DNA of 43,758 nucleotides. It comes from an uncultured Bacteroides sp. (GTDB lineage Bacteria; Bacteroidota; Bacteroidia; Bacteroidales; Bacteroidaceae). The stretch is taken from contig CAMOWU010000017.1 of NCBI GenBank assembly GCA_946628545.1, positions 1 to 43,758 on the forward strand, in the 5' to 3' direction. The position numbers were made by a program, and so were the translations under genes. The notes under the pieces were generated by a model. That model worked only from the letters and a program-made list of their open reading frames with translations. It had not been told where the DNA came from and made no database searches. Within the stretch, counting starts at the first letter, position 1; each line of letters starts with the position of its first letter. Positions 1-8,901 of this stretch are shown here, piece after piece.

Positions 1-86
1 ACCGATCGGAAGAACTGATTGAGACCAACCCCCTCCTTGGCCACATCACCAAACTCGGATTGGGGCCTAAGAAGAAAGAGGAATAG
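1..86 (+). CDS. C-terminal end of an unidentified protein (partial)
   Basis: An open frame runs in from the left edge (first full codon at base 3) and stops at TAG 84-86. Only 27 residues are visible, ending in a basic and acidic tail (GPKKKEE). The last 36 bases of the frame recur at 239-274 with three mismatches plus a changed stop codon, which supports the idea that this was real coding sequence. No domain can be recognised from so little sequence. Confidence 0.4.
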   Translation, partial: RSEELIETNPLLGHITKLGLGPKKKEE

Positions 87-274
87 AATAATAACTTTCG
101 TAACTTAAACAAGTCTATCGGAGCTGATAGAATCGCCCTGAAAGGGCAAAATCGCTAAGCCCAGGGTAACACCCTGGGAATAATATGTAACACCAACATC
201 CAGCGCCCTGGAAGGGCAACATCAAATACTCAGGAACCAAACTGGGATTGGGGCCCAAGAAGAAAGAGGAATAA
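51..274 (+). repeat. Duplicated 36-bp gene end (51-86 and 239-274) flanking a hairpin repeat
   Basis: Bases 51-86 (tail and stop of the left-edge gene) and 239-274 are near-identical, sharing GGATTGGGGCC and AAGAAGAAAGAGGAATA. Between them lies a hairpin repeat at 126-220 of the CGCCCTGAAAGGGCA / AGCCCAGGG...CCCTGGG type. The arrangement looks like a small duplication that carried the gene's 3' end past the repeat. Confidence 0.6.
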
Positions 275-498
275 AATCATTGAACTTTCCCACCCTCATA
301 AGAGAATATATGAAAGACGCTGAAAGCGTCTCCTTTCAGTAACCGAGGGTGCTTCGCACCCCGGATCGTACCCTAACGTAGAAAACTCGACCCTGAAAGG
401 GTCGCCCATCCTGGAAGAGGGGCCACCCTTTCAGGGTGCGGGATAAAACGATATCAATTTGATGCACACAAAGCCAATAGCAGCTTCCCTGTGAATAC
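87..498. repeat. Gene-free cluster of palindromic (REP-like) repeats
   Basis: These 412 bases hold no convincing gene. They contain several GC-rich palindromes: CGCCCTGAAAGGGCA near 135, GCCCAGGGTAACACCCTGGG near 159, CGCCCTGGAAGGGCA near 204, GACGCTGAAAGCGTC near 314, GGGTGCTTCGCACCC near 347 and GACCCTGAAAGGGTC near 390. The unit at 126-181 recurs almost unchanged at 15769-15825. Such clusters are frequent at gene ends in this group. Here they lie 3' of hisB on the minus strand and may act as transcription stops or mRNA stabilisers, which is inference. Confidence 0.65.
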
Positions 499-1629
499 TC
501 ATAGCACTCCTTTGCTGGAGGGAAGCTGGAAGTTGTGGACATCTCGCCTGACAGCCATCTTGATGGCCCTGGCCAAGGCTTTGAAGATGCCCTCAATTTT
601 ATGGTGCTCGTTGTCGCCCTCGGCTTTGATGTTGAGGTTCATCTTGGCGGCGTCGCTGAAGCTCTTGAAGAAGTGCAGGAACATCTCGGTAGGCATATCC
701 CCCACCCTCTCGCGCTTGAACTGAGCGTCCCAAACGAGCCAGGCCCTTCCGCCAAAGTCGATCGCCACCTGACAGAGGCAGTCGTCCATGGGCAGGCAGT
801 AGCCATAGCGCTCGATGCCACGTTTGTCGCCCAGCGCCTTGAGGAAGCACTCGCCAAGGGCGATGCCCGTGTCCTCTATGGTGTGATGCTCATCCACATG
901 AAGGTCGCCCTTGACGTGTACCCTCAGTCCCACATTGCCATGCTTGGCGATTTGTTCAAGCATGTGATCGAAGAATCCCAGTCCGGTGGAGATGTCGCAC
1001 TGGCCTTGACCGTCGAGGTCGAGTCTGATATCCACGTCCGTCTCCTTGGTGGTGCGGCGCACTGAGGCCACCCGCTGTCCACCGAAGATGATCTCCGCCA
1101 CCTTACCCCATGTGTCTGCCACAACAACCTGGTCGCTGAAAGCATACTTCTCTTTCAGCGCATCTCGCTGTGCATCAGGCAGTCCACCCGCAATAACCAC
1201 GGCCTTGCAACCGAGGTTGATCGCCAGTTGGGCATCGGTGTCTCTGTCGCCTATCACATAGCAGCGGGAAAGGTCGTAGTCGCCACTGAGATATTTGGAC
1301 ATCATGCCTGTTCCGGGCTTCCTTGTCGGCAGATGGTCCTCGGGGAAGGAACGGTCGATGAGGATGTCGTCGAACTCCACTCCTTCGCCTTTGAGTGTCT
1401 GTAGCATGAGGTTGTGGGTGGGCCAGAAGTCCTCCTCGGGATAGGCATCGGTGCCCAGTCCGTCTTGGTTGCTGACCATCACGAACTCATGCTGCGTGCG
1501 TGTGCGCAGGAAAGCGAGGTTGGAGATGGCTCCATCCACAAAACGGAATTTCTCGAACGAATCAATCTGTTCGTCTTCGGGTTCACAGAGTATGGTGCCG
1601 TCGCGGTCGATGAATAGGGCTGTTTTCAT
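499..1629 (-). CDS. hisB: Bifunctional histidinol-phosphatase / imidazoleglycerol-phosphate dehydratase
   Basis: This 376-residue protein carries two steps of histidine synthesis in the cytoplasm: dehydration of imidazoleglycerol phosphate and dephosphorylation of histidinol phosphate. The N-terminal half (about 1-165) is a HAD-type phosphatase opening with the nucleophile motif FIDRDGT and containing [10 protein letters not shown]. The C-terminal half (about 185-376) is the IGP dehydratase with the paired metal-binding motifs [11 protein letters not shown] and [15 protein letters not shown], then FGGRAW and [19 protein letters not shown]. The fused length matches the enterobacterial and Bacteroidetes form. 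It lies 80 bp downstream of hisC and is probably cotranscribed with it; hisG and hisD are not in this window. Confidence 0.95.
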   Translation of the reverse strand: MKTALFIDRDGTILCEPEDEQIDSFEKFRFVDGAISNLAFLRTRTQHEFVMVSNQDGLGTDAYPEEDFWPTHNLMLQTLKGEGVEFDDILIDRSFPEDHLPTRKPGTGMMSKYLSGDYDLSRCYVIGDRDTDAQLAINLGCKAVVIAGGLPDAQRDALKEKYAFSDQVVVADTWGKVAEIIFGGQRVASVRRTTKETDVDIRLDLDGQGQCDISTGLGFFDHMLEQIAKHGNVGLRVHVKGDLHVDEHHTIEDTGIALGECFLKALGDKRGIERYGYCLPMDDCLCQVAIDFGGRAWLVWDAQFKRERVGDMPTEMFLHFFKSFSDAAKMNLNIKAEGDNEHHKIEGIFKALARAIKMAVRRDVHNFQLPSSKGVL

Positions 1630-1638
1630 TTTTTTGAA

Positions 1639-1707
1639 TGGGAGATATGGGAATTATGGGAGTAATGGGAATAATGGGAATTATGGGAACTATGGGAATA
1701 ATGGGAG
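1639..1707. repeat. 9-bp tandem array between hisB and hisC
   Basis: About seven imperfect copies of ATGGGAATT (variants ending GTA, ATA, ACT) fill nearly the whole hisC-hisB gap. On the transcribed minus strand this reads as a pyrimidine-rich TCCCATAAT series. It ends just before the hisC stop codon. No coding role is apparent. Confidence 0.8.
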
Positions 1708-1709
1708 GC

Positions 1710-2750
1710 TCAGCCCTTATACTTGATGAGGGCAGAGAGCAGGGCGGCATTTTCCGGCTTTGTGCCCACGGTGATGCGGAGGCAGTTCTCGCAGAGTGTC
1801 ACCCGCGTTCTGTTGCGCACGATAATCCCCTGATCCACCAGATAGCGGTAGATGGCATTGGCGTCGGTGACCTTCATGAGGAAGAAGTTGGCGTCGGAGG
1901 GGTAGATTTTCTTGCAAATGGGCAACGACGACAAGGCATGAATGAGCCTTTCCCTTTCCTCGAGAACCATGACAAGATGCTGCCTGAAGTCGCTCTGGTT
2001 GCGCAGCAGTTCAATGGCTTTCTCCTGTGAGAGTTTGTTCACGTTGTAGGGGTATTTCACCTTATTAAATAGTGCGATGATGTCGGTGGATGCGAAAGCC
2101 ATGCCAAGACGGATGGCTGCACCTGCCCAAGCCTTCGACAAGGTGTTGAGCACGATGAGATTAGGATACTTCTGTAAGTCGAGTCGCAGGGGTCTCTGGC
2201 TGGAGAAGTCGGAATAGGCTTCATCGACCACCACGATGCCATGGAACTTCTCGATGATGCTGGTCATCACCTCTCTGTCGATGTTGTTGCCAGTGGGGTT
2301 GTTGGGGGAACATATCCACACCACCTTCGTCCGCTTGTCGCAGGCCTGCAGCACCTGACTGGCTGTGGTCTGGTAGTTCTGGTCGAGATTGACTGTGCGG
2401 TAATAGACATCGTTGATGTCGGCACACACCTGATACATACCGTAGGTGGGTGCAATGGCCACCACGTTGTCCACGCCCGGGTTGCAGAAGATGCGATAGA
2501 CCAGGTCGATAGCCTCATCGCTTCCGTTGCCAAGGAAGATGTTCTGAACAGGAACATCCTTGATAGGAGCTATGACCTGCTTGAGTTTCTCCTGCAAAGG
2601 GTCGGGATAGCGGTTGATGCTGTTGTTGAAAGGATTCTCGTTGGCATCAAGGTAGGCAGAGGCTGTGACGCCCTTGAATTCGTCGCGGGCACAACTGTAG
2701 GGCTCGAGTTGCCAGATATTCTTCCGGACCAGGGATTGTAGATCAAACAT
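1710..2750 (-). CDS. hisC: Histidinol-phosphate aminotransferase
   Basis: A PLP-dependent class I/II aminotransferase that converts imidazole acetol phosphate and glutamate to histidinol phosphate. The 346-residue form starts [19 protein letters not shown], typical of HisC; an open frame continues 22 residues upstream but lacks family resemblance, so the ATG at 2750 is preferred. Visible motifs are DANENPF near the N-terminus, [32 protein letters not shown], the PLP lysine in [15 protein letters not shown], and the C-terminal LRITVGT. hisB follows on the same strand. The gene is divergent from glmS across a 277-bp gap. Confidence 0.95.
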   Translation of the reverse strand: MFDLQSLVRKNIWQLEPYSCARDEFKGVTASAYLDANENPFNNSINRYPDPLQEKLKQVIAPIKDVPVQNIFLGNGSDEAIDLVYRIFCNPGVDNVVAIAPTYGMYQVCADINDVYYRTVNLDQNYQTTASQVLQACDKRTKVVWICSPNNPTGNNIDREVMTSIIEKFHGIVVVDEAYSDFSSQRPLRLDLQKYPNLIVLNTLSKAWAGAAIRLGMAFASTDIIALFNKVKYPYNVNKLSQEKAIELLRNQSDFRQHLVMVLEERERLIHALSSLPICKKIYPSDANFFLMKVTDANAIYRYLVDQGIIVRNRTRVTLCENCLRITVGTKPENAALLSALIKYKG

Positions 2751-2895
2751 AATGAATATAGTTTTTGTTTGCAAAATTGCGCAAAAAAGTCGAGAAAAAC
2801 AAGAAAAACAGGCCATATCGTGTATCTAACGCATACATTTGTATTTTTTTTGATGATTTATTCGTCAAAAGTTTTAATTTTTCGACAAAACACTA

Positions 2896-2903
2896 TACCT
2901 TTG
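2896..2903 (+). promoter_or_regulatory. Probable -7 element of glmS
   Basis: TACCTTTG fits the Bacteroidetes -7 consensus TAnnTTTG and is followed by the usual GCA. No clear TTTG lies 20 bp upstream. The implied leader to the glmS ATG is about 118 nt and AT-rich, with no obvious ribozyme or riboswitch fold. Confidence 0.5.
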
Positions 2904-3027
2904 CAACCGAAATCAAGAAAACTAAATCATTCTGAAAAAAGAAACGCCATTTTACTGACATTTAGAATTAGTTTTACAAGATTCAGAGACAAAAAGTAAA
3001 CACAAACCATTAAAATCGTTTCACTAT

Positions 3028-4872
3028 ATGTGCGGAATAGTAGGATATTTAGGCAACCGACAGGCTTTTCCCGTGTTGATGAAAGGCCTGCGTCGTCTTG
3101 AATACAGAGGTTACGACAGTGCTGGAGTAGCCCTTCTGACCAATGAAGGCGAGTTGCATGTTTATAAGACGAAGGGCAAGGTGGCCGACCTGGAGGCGTA
3201 TGTCTCAGACAAAGACATCAGCGGCACCGTGGGAATCGCCCACACGCGATGGGCCACGCATGGAGAACCCAACTCCACCAATGCCCACCCCCACATCTCG
3301 TCGAGTGGCAAACTGGCCATCATCCACAACGGCATCATCGAGAACTACGCTGTGCTGAAGCAATACCTTCAGGGGCATGGCGTGACCTTCCGCAGCGACA
3401 CCGACACCGAGGTGCTCATCCAGTTGGTGGAATACATCAAGAACACCAAGAACTGCGACTTGCTGACCGCCGTACGCATGACGCTGCGCATGGTGGTAGG
3501 TGCGTATGCCATCGCCATCCTCAACAGCGAGGACCCCAACCAGATCATCGTGGCACGAAAGAGCAGCCCGCTGGTCATCGGCATCGGTGAGGACGAATGG
3601 TTCGTGGGCAGCGACGCCTCACCCATCATCGAATATACCGACAAGGTGATCTACATCGAGGACAATGAAGTGGCAGTGCTCACCCGTGGCCACAACTACA
3701 AGATTGTGGATATCCACAACGTGCAGATCGACCACGACATCCAGACCATCGACATGGACCTGGGACAGATAGAGAAAGGTGGGTTCCCGCACTTCATGAT
3801 GAAGGAGATTTTCGAACAGCCTGAATGCCTGAGCAAGTGCATGAGCGGAAGGGTGAACGTGGATATCGACAATGTGGTGCTGTCGGCTGTGATCGACCAC
3901 CGCGATAAGTTGCTGTCTGCCAAACGGTTCATCATCGTGGCTTGCGGTACGAGCTGGCATGCCGGACTCATCGGCAAGCAGTTGATCGAGAGCTATTGCC
4001 ATATCCCAGTGATGGTGGAGTATGCTTCCGAATTCCGCTATAGCAACCCTCCTATATCATCCGACGATGTGGTGATTGCCATCTCGCAGTCGGGCGAAAC
4101 GGCCGACACGCTGGCAGCCGTGGAGATGGCCAAAAGCAAGGGAGCCTTCATCTACGGTGTGTGCAATGCGGTGAGTTCGTCCATTCCCCGAGCCACCGAC
4201 ACGGGCAGCTACATCCATGTGGGACCCGAGATCGGTGTGGCGAGCACCAAGGCCTTCACCGGACAGGTGACGGTGCTGACCATGCTGGCTCTGGCTCTGG
4301 CCAAGGAGAAGGGCACCATCGACGAAAACGAGTTCAAGGAGACCGTGGAGGAACTCTACGCCATCCCCGACAAAATGCGCAAAATCCTGGGAAACAACCC
4401 AAGGATAGAAACCATCGCCAAGATTTTCACCTATGCCCACAACTTCCTCTACCTGGGACGTGGATTCAACTATCCCGTGGCACTTGAGGGGGCACTCAAA
4501 CTGAAGGAGATCAGTTATATACACGCCGAGGGCTATCCTGCCGCAGAAATGAAGCACGGACCGATAGCCTTGATCGACGAGGAGATGCCGGTGGTGGTGA
4601 TTGCCACCAACAACACGCTCTACGACAAACTGATGAACAACATACAGGAGATCAAGGCGCGCAACGGACGTGTCATCGCCATCGTCAACGAAGGCGACAC
4701 ACGAGTGAGCCACATGGCCAACGAAGTGATTGAGGTGCCTGCCACCAAGGAGTGCCTTGAGCCTCTGCTTGCCATCATCCCACTGCAGCTACTCGCCTAC
4801 CATATCGCTGTCTGCAAGGGAAAGGATGTGGACCAGCCCCGCAACCTGGCCAAGTCAGTGACCGTGGAATAA
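3028..4872 (+). CDS. glmS: Glutamine-fructose-6-phosphate aminotransferase (isomerizing)
   Basis: This 614-residue enzyme makes glucosamine-6-phosphate from fructose-6-phosphate and glutamine, the entry step to amino sugars for peptidoglycan and LPS. The N-terminal glutaminase domain starts MCGIVGYLG, with Cys2 as nucleophile after Met removal, and includes the RRLEYRGYDSAGVA and HTRWATHGEPN motifs. Two SIS sugar-isomerase domains follow, with ACGTSWHAGLIGKQLIE and SQSGETADTLAA in the first and GRGFNYPVALEGALKLKEI plus AEMKHGPIALI in the second. It ends with the family's DQPRNLAKSVTVE. Full length, and likely monocistronic, facing the minus-strand glycosyltransferase across a CTAG-rich repeat. 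Confidence 0.97.
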   Translation: MCGIVGYLGNRQAFPVLMKGLRRLEYRGYDSAGVALLTNEGELHVYKTKGKVADLEAYVSDKDISGTVGIAHTRWATHGEPNSTNAHPHISSSGKLAIIHNGIIENYAVLKQYLQGHGVTFRSDTDTEVLIQLVEYIKNTKNCDLLTAVRMTLRMVVGAYAIAILNSEDPNQIIVARKSSPLVIGIGEDEWFVGSDASPIIEYTDKVIYIEDNEVAVLTRGHNYKIVDIHNVQIDHDIQTIDMDLGQIEKGGFPHFMMKEIFEQPECLSKCMSGRVNVDIDNVVLSAVIDHRDKLLSAKRFIIVACGTSWHAGLIGKQLIESYCHIPVMVEYASEFRYSNPPISSDDVVIAISQSGETADTLAAVEMAKSKGAFIYGVCNAVSSSIPRATDTGSYIHVGPEIGVASTKAFTGQVTVLTMLALALAKEKGTIDENEFKETVEELYAIPDKMRKILGNNPRIETIAKIFTYAHNFLYLGRGFNYPVALEGALKLKEISYIHAEGYPAAEMKHGPIALIDEEMPVVVIATNNTLYDKLMNNIQEIKARNGRVIAIVNEGDTRVSHMANEVIEVPATKECLEPLLAIIPLQLLAYHIAVCKGKDVDQPRNLAKSVTVE

Positions 4873-4877
4873 TCATC

Positions 4878-4965
4878 TTAGGAAAACCTAGAAAAGCCTA
4901 GAATTCCCTAGGATCTCCTAGAATTTCCTAGGATTTCCTAGAAATCCCTAGAATAGCCTAGCCTT
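4878..4965. repeat. 10-bp CCTAG tandem array at a convergent gene junction
   Basis: Eight or so copies of CCTAGRAWNN (for example CCTAGAATTT, CCTAGGATTT) run from just after the glmS stop to the stop codon of the opposing glycosyltransferase. CTAG is usually rare in bacterial DNA, so the density is unusual. Individual units such as CCCTAGG are palindromic, so this could fold on either transcript, but it lacks a T-run. Confidence 0.8.
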
Positions 4966-4966
4966 C

Positions 4967-5860
4967 CTATCCCTGGCTCATGAGCTGGGCGAAATGGAGC
5001 AGTTTATAGAATTTGAAAACAGTGAGGGAGGGATTGGCGCCAAGGAGATGGGCGGTCAATCTCTTCTCGCTTTTTTCGTAAAGCCAAGCTGCAAAAGCTT
5101 GCAGATGGAAGCGCCGGAGCAGTTCATAGCCTCGAATCAAAGCCGAACCCTCGCGCAGTTTGGTATAGAATTTCTTGAGCGTTCGATTGGACTCCTTGAT
5201 TTTACTGAGAAACACAGCATTGTCCTCTATGTCCATGTTGAGCATGGGATTCTCTATGTGGAGAATGGTCAGCCCTCGTTCCTTCAACTGGCATCCGAAG
5301 AGCAAGTCCTCATAACCGTAGTCCTTGAAATCCTCATCGAACTGAATTTTCATAAATGCCTCCTTGGAAATCATGAAATTGAAGGACCTGAACGAAGCAT
5401 AGGGATTCCTGTTGCGCATTGGGGCGGTGAACCTGGTCTCGGCTTCTTTCTCATACTTGTATCTCAGGGTTTTGTCAGGCGAAGGACATTGACTGGGATG
5501 CACGATCGATCCGCAAACCACATCGGCCTTGCCTGCCACCTCTGCATAAAGGGAAAGAAAACGGTCGGTGGCAGGCATACCGTCGGCATCGAGAAAGACC
5601 AAGTGTTCTCCCTTGGCCTGGGATGCAAGGAAATTGCGGGTGGCTGCCCGTCCGCAGTTCACCTCACGCATGAAAACCTTGCAACCATCCACCTGACGAA
5701 GGGAGGCATGGGCTTGACGCACCTGTTGCTGGGTGGAACAGTCGTCGGCGACGATGATCTCCGTCTCCGTGGACAAACCAGCGGCTTCCCTCGCCAATTG
5801 GTGGACAAGGGCTGTGCAGTCGTAATTGTATGTGGGGATAAGCACGGAGAGCATCTGCAA
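4967..5860 (-). CDS. Family 2 glycosyltransferase
   Basis: This 297-residue protein has the GT-A fold signature of family 2 glycosyltransferases, which move a sugar from a nucleotide donor to an acceptor such as a surface polysaccharide. It starts MQMLSVLIPTYNYD and contains EIIVADDCSTQQQ, NCGRAATRNFLA and the metal-binding FLDADGMPA (DxD). Near residue 185 is DYGYEDLLFGCQL, which resembles the ED acceptor and catalytic region. No membrane segment is evident, so it is probably cytoplasmic. Donor and acceptor cannot be told from the sequence. It lies 96 bp downstream of panB and may share its transcript, although the functions are unrelated. Confidence 0.88.
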   Translation of the reverse strand: MQMLSVLIPTYNYDCTALVHQLAREAAGLSTETEIIVADDCSTQQQVRQAHASLRQVDGCKVFMREVNCGRAATRNFLASQAKGEHLVFLDADGMPATDRFLSLYAEVAGKADVVCGSIVHPSQCPSPDKTLRYKYEKEAETRFTAPMRNRNPYASFRSFNFMISKEAFMKIQFDEDFKDYGYEDLLFGCQLKERGLTILHIENPMLNMDIEDNAVFLSKIKESNRTLKKFYTKLREGSALIRGYELLRRFHLQAFAAWLYEKSEKRLTAHLLGANPSLTVFKFYKLLHFAQLMSQG

Positions 5861-5956
5861 AGAAAGACCTCTCCGCCCCTGCAGCCCAAGGGAATTGAAT
5901 GGAAAGGAGGGAGGAGGGAGATGGGCAGAGGGACGGAGAGGAGGGATGAAAGGGGA

Positions 5957-6778
5957 TTAGTACTGCTCGTCCTCGTTAGGGAACTTGCGGTCTTTGACAT
6001 CCTGGATGTAGTTGCCGATGGCATCGGTCATGACGGCGCTCAGGTCGGCATAGCGACGCAGGAACTTGGGTGTGAAACCCTTGGTCATGCCAAGCATGTC
6101 GTCGATGACAAGCACTTGGCCATCGACTGCACCGCCGGCACCTATTCCGATAACGGGAATCTTCAGTTCTGAAGCCACCTGCTCTGCCAACTTGGCAGGA
6201 ATCTTCTCGAGCACGACTGCAAAGCAACCGGCCTCTTCCAGCAAGTGGGCGTCGTTGATCAGTTTCTTGGCCTCGGCTTCTTCCCTAGCACGGACGGTGT
6301 AGGTACCGAACTTGTTGATGCTCTGTGGGGTAAGACCAAGATGACCGCAAATGGGAATACCGGCAGCGAGGATTTTCTTCACCGTCTCGATAATCTCCTC
6401 ACCACCCTCCAGCTTGAGGGCGTCGCAATGGCTCTCCTTCATGATCCTGATGGCATTCTGCACACCCTCGGTGGCATTCACCTGATAAGTGCCGAAGGGC
6501 ATGTCGCAAACGACAAGGGCACGCTTCACTCCCCTCACCACCGACTTGGCGTGATAAATCATCTGGTCGAGCGTGATAGGCAGTGTGGTGATGTTTCCAG
6601 CCATGACGTTGGAGGCAGAGTCGCCCACAAGGATCACGTCCATGCCGGCTCCGTCAACAATCTGAGCTGTGGTGTAGTCGTAGGCAGTGAGCATAGCGAT
6701 CTTCTTGCCTTCGGTCTTCATTTGGAAAAGTCGGTGAGTGGTGACTTTTCTCTGGTCTTCAACTAAATATCCAGCCAT
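5957..6778 (-). CDS. panB: 3-methyl-2-oxobutanoate hydroxymethyltransferase
   Basis: PanB makes ketopantoate from alpha-ketoisovalerate and methylenetetrahydrofolate, the first committed step to pantothenate and CoA. The 273-residue form begins [17 protein letters not shown]; the open frame extends 26 residues further up but that stretch is AT-rich and unlike PanB. Motifs are [27 protein letters not shown], the CDMPFGTYQ segment, [16 protein letters not shown], the catalytic Glu region VLEKIPA and [18 protein letters not shown]. Full length. The HAD phosphatase gene lies 74 bp upstream on the same strand. Confidence 0.95.
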   Translation of the reverse strand: MAGYLVEDQRKVTTHRLFQMKTEGKKIAMLTAYDYTTAQIVDGAGMDVILVGDSASNVMAGNITTLPITLDQMIYHAKSVVRGVKRALVVCDMPFGTYQVNATEGVQNAIRIMKESHCDALKLEGGEEIIETVKKILAAGIPICGHLGLTPQSINKFGTYTVRAREEAEAKKLINDAHLLEEAGCFAVVLEKIPAKLAEQVASELKIPVIGIGAGGAVDGQVLVIDDMLGMTKGFTPKFLRRYADLSAVMTDAIGNYIQDVKDRKFPNEDEQY

Positions 6779-6852
6779 TTTTCTTTTTGATGAAACTTGA
6801 GTTTTATATAATTTTGAATCAAATTTTTCGTTAATTTTGAGCGAAGCGACCA

Positions 6853-7527
6853 TCAACGACCGAATCGCTTACTTGCGAGCATCTCACATACCTTGAAGTA
6901 ATCGAGCTCACTGAAGGAATGGACTGCGACATCACTGTATTGCCTGACAGTCTCTTCCTTTGTGGTGGTGATCATGCCGACAGTGAACATCCCCGAATTG
7001 AGGCCGGCCTTGAGGCCGTTGAGCGCGTCCTCGAAGACCACACAATGCGACTTCTCCTCCCCAAACAACTCTGCACCCAGCAGAAAACACGAGGGGTCGG
7101 GCTTCGACTTGGGAAACATGTCGGCAGTGAGCACCTTGTCGAAGAGCTGGTCGAAGTCGGGATGGTAGTCCCTCACCCACCGCATCTTGTCATCGTTGGA
7201 ACTGGTGACAACGGCGCACTTCACACCATGATGCCTGATGTCGAGGATAAACTCTCTGGCTCCAGGGAAGAAATCGTAGCGCATGCCAGCTTCCCATTCG
7301 TAGATGAGGCGGGTCATCTCACGCTGGAGCTCCTCGCCCTTGAAATAGCGGTCGAGGATGTCGGTGAGGGTGGTGCCTTTGATCCGCTCATGGAAATCGG
7401 GCACGTCGGGATAGTATTTTTTCTGAATCCCACTCCAGAAGACGGAATACTGCGACTCGGTATCGACGAGCGTTCCATCGAGGTCGAAAAGGGCCACTTT
7501 GAAGTCGGGCGTTTTGGCAGTTTCCAT
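6853..7527 (-). CDS. HAD-superfamily hydrolase, beta-phosphoglucomutase-like
   Basis: A 224-residue cytoplasmic HAD subfamily IA phosphatase or phosphomutase. Motif I is [11 protein letters not shown], motif II is VVTSSND, motif III includes the Lys of FPKSKPDP, and motif IV is [13 protein letters not shown] helical cap sits between motifs I and II. The frame extends upstream to 7575, but that ATG lies inside the -7 box at 7573-7580, so the ATG at 7527 (METAKTPDF) is the likely start. Substrate unknown; sugar phosphates are usual for this group. It is divergent from ruvX and first in line before panB. Confidence 0.88.
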   Translation of the reverse strand: METAKTPDFKVALFDLDGTLVDTESQYSVFWSGIQKKYYPDVPDFHERIKGTTLTDILDRYFKGEELQREMTRLIYEWEAGMRYDFFPGAREFILDIRHHGVKCAVVTSSNDDKMRWVRDYHPDFDQLFDKVLTADMFPKSKPDPSCFLLGAELFGEEKSHCVVFEDALNGLKAGLNSGMFTVGMITTTKEETVRQYSDVAVHSFSELDYFKVCEMLASKRFGR

Positions 7528-7572
7528 CTTCCTAAACGTATGTAAAGTTGTTCTTCTCCATAAAATCAAGTG

Positions 7573-7580
7573 CAAAAGTA
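7573..7580 (-). promoter_or_regulatory. -7 element for the HAD phosphatase (panB) transcript
   Basis: Read on the minus strand this is TACTTTTG, a match to TAnnTTTG, followed by CA. Transcription would begin near 7566, some 40 nt before the chosen ATG at 7527. No good -33 motif is seen at the standard distance. Confidence 0.55.
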
Positions 7581-7696
7581 GATAAAAATTCGGATTTATA
7601 TGCCTCTCGAGAAAAAAACGTTTCCTATTTATAGAGGAAAAGATAATATTTTAGAACATTTAAACCAATAATCTCGGAAAACTGCGCAAAAATTCC

Positions 7697-7704
7697 TAAT
7701 TTTG
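7697..7704 (+). promoter_or_regulatory. -7 element of ruvX, implying a leaderless transcript
   Basis: TAATTTTG followed by GCA fits the Bacteroidetes -7 element and ends only 7 nt before the ruvX ATG at 7712. Transcription would therefore start at or a few bases before the start codon. No clear TTTG is found 20 bp upstream. Confidence 0.5.
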
Positions 7705-7711
7705 CAGTGCA

Positions 7712-8164
7712 ATGAGCAGGATTTTAGCTATAGACTACGGTAAAAAACGAACTGGCATCGCTGTCAGCGACCCCACTCAAATCATCGCCAACGGCTTGAC
7801 CACAGTCCCAACATCCACACTTTTCGACTTCGTGAAGCAATACATGGAGCAAGAAGAGGTGGAACGCATCGTGGTGGGACTGCCCAAGAAACCCAACGGA
7901 GAGTATTCAGACAGCATGGCGAGCATCGAACCCTTTGTCAACCGACTCCGCAAACACTTCCCCACGGTTCCCGTAGAGTACTACGACGAACGTTTCACCT
8001 CTGTGCTGGCACATCAAGCCATCATCGACAGCGGCATAGGCAAGAAGGCGAGGCAAAACAAGGCTCTGGTCGATCAAATCAGCGCCACCATCATCCTACG
8101 CGACTACATGGAATGGCGAAGAATGCAAGCCACCTTCCAACAACACCTACCTGATGAATCTTAA
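7712..8164 (+). CDS. ruvX: Holliday junction resolvase-like / pre-16S rRNA nuclease YqgF
   Basis: A 150-residue RNase H-fold protein of the YqgF/RuvX family, linked to maturation of the 16S rRNA 5' end and originally proposed as a Holliday junction resolvase. The N-terminus MSRILAIDYGKKRTGIAVSDP carries the first catalytic Asp (DYGKKR). VVGLPKKPNGEYSD and VEYYDERFTSVLAHQ supply the further acidic residues, and the C-terminal VDQISATIILRDYM carries the last Asp. Full length. It precedes def on the same strand with a repeat-filled 153-bp gap. Confidence 0.93.
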   Translation: MSRILAIDYGKKRTGIAVSDPTQIIANGLTTVPTSTLFDFVKQYMEQEEVERIVVGLPKKPNGEYSDSMASIEPFVNRLRKHFPTVPVEYYDERFTSVLAHQAIIDSGIGKKARQNKALVDQISATIILRDYMEWRRMQATFQQHLPDES

Positions 8165-8211
8165 AGGTAAAAAGGATTCGAAATCCCGAACTACCGCTAT
8201 TCCATCATCTC

Positions 8212-8283
8212 GTTAAGAACGCAAAGAACGCAAATAACGTTAAGAACGTTAAGAACGTTAAGAACGAAAAAAAACGAAAATAA
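8212..8283. repeat. 9-bp GTTAAGAAC tandem array between ruvX and def
   Basis: Imperfect copies of GTTAAGAAC, with variants GCAAAGAAC and GCAAATAAC, are followed by A-rich GAAAAAAAAC blocks. It fills most of the gap before def. No hairpin or coding content is evident. Confidence 0.75.
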
Positions 8284-8317
8284 CAAAAAAAAACAACGAA
8301 ATAAATCACAAAAGACA

Positions 8318-8869
8318 ATGATACTACCTATGTACATTTTCGGCCAACCCGTGTTGCGCAAGCAGGCCGAGGACATACCTACGGACTACCCGGGGTTGCA
8401 GCAGTTGATCAGCGACATGTTTGAGACCATGAAGAACGCCGAAGGAGTCGGACTGGCCGCACCACAAGTGGGACTCTCCATCAGGGTGGTGGTCATCGAC
8501 CTCGACATCCTCAAGGACGACTATCCCGAGTACGCCGGATTCCTCCACGCCTACATCAACCCACACATCCTGGAATTCAGCGACGACACATGCACCATGG
8601 AGGAAGGATGCCTCAGCGTACCGGGCATACACGAGAACGTACGACGCTCGAAAAGCATACACGTCACCTACCTCGACGAAAACCTACAGCCTCACGACGA
8701 ATGGGTCGATGGCTATCTGGCAAGGGTGATGCAACATGAATTCGACCACCTTGAAGGCAAGTTGTTTGTCGATAAGATTGCTCCACTACGCAAACAGATG
8801 GTGAAGAAGAAACTAATGTCGATGGCCAAGGGCAAGTTCAACTGCGCCTACAAGCACAAGCCCAACTGA
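8318..8869 (+). CDS. def: Peptide deformylase
   Basis: A 183-residue metalloenzyme that removes the N-formyl group from new proteins at the ribosome. All three signature motifs are present: GVGLAAPQVG (motif 1, near residue 45), EEGCLSVPG (motif 2, with the metal-binding Cys) and QHEFDHLEG (motif 3, with two metal-binding His and the catalytic Glu). The N-terminus MILPMYIFGQPVLRKQAEDI is the normal family start. The TPR protein gene begins 32 bp downstream and is probably cotranscribed. Confidence 0.96.
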   Translation: MILPMYIFGQPVLRKQAEDIPTDYPGLQQLISDMFETMKNAEGVGLAAPQVGLSIRVVVIDLDILKDDYPEYAGFLHAYINPHILEFSDDTCTMEEGCLSVPGIHENVRRSKSIHVTYLDENLQPHDEWVDGYLARVMQHEFDHLEGKLFVDKIAPLRKQMVKKKLMSMAKGKFNCAYKHKPN

Positions 8870-8901
8870 CTCCAGGCCTCCCCCACCCGACCTGATCACC
8901 A

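Noticed and set aside
2904-3027. Possible glmS ribozyme in the glmS leader
   Set aside because: The leader is AT-rich without the conserved ribozyme core, and the glmS ribozyme is a Firmicutes feature.
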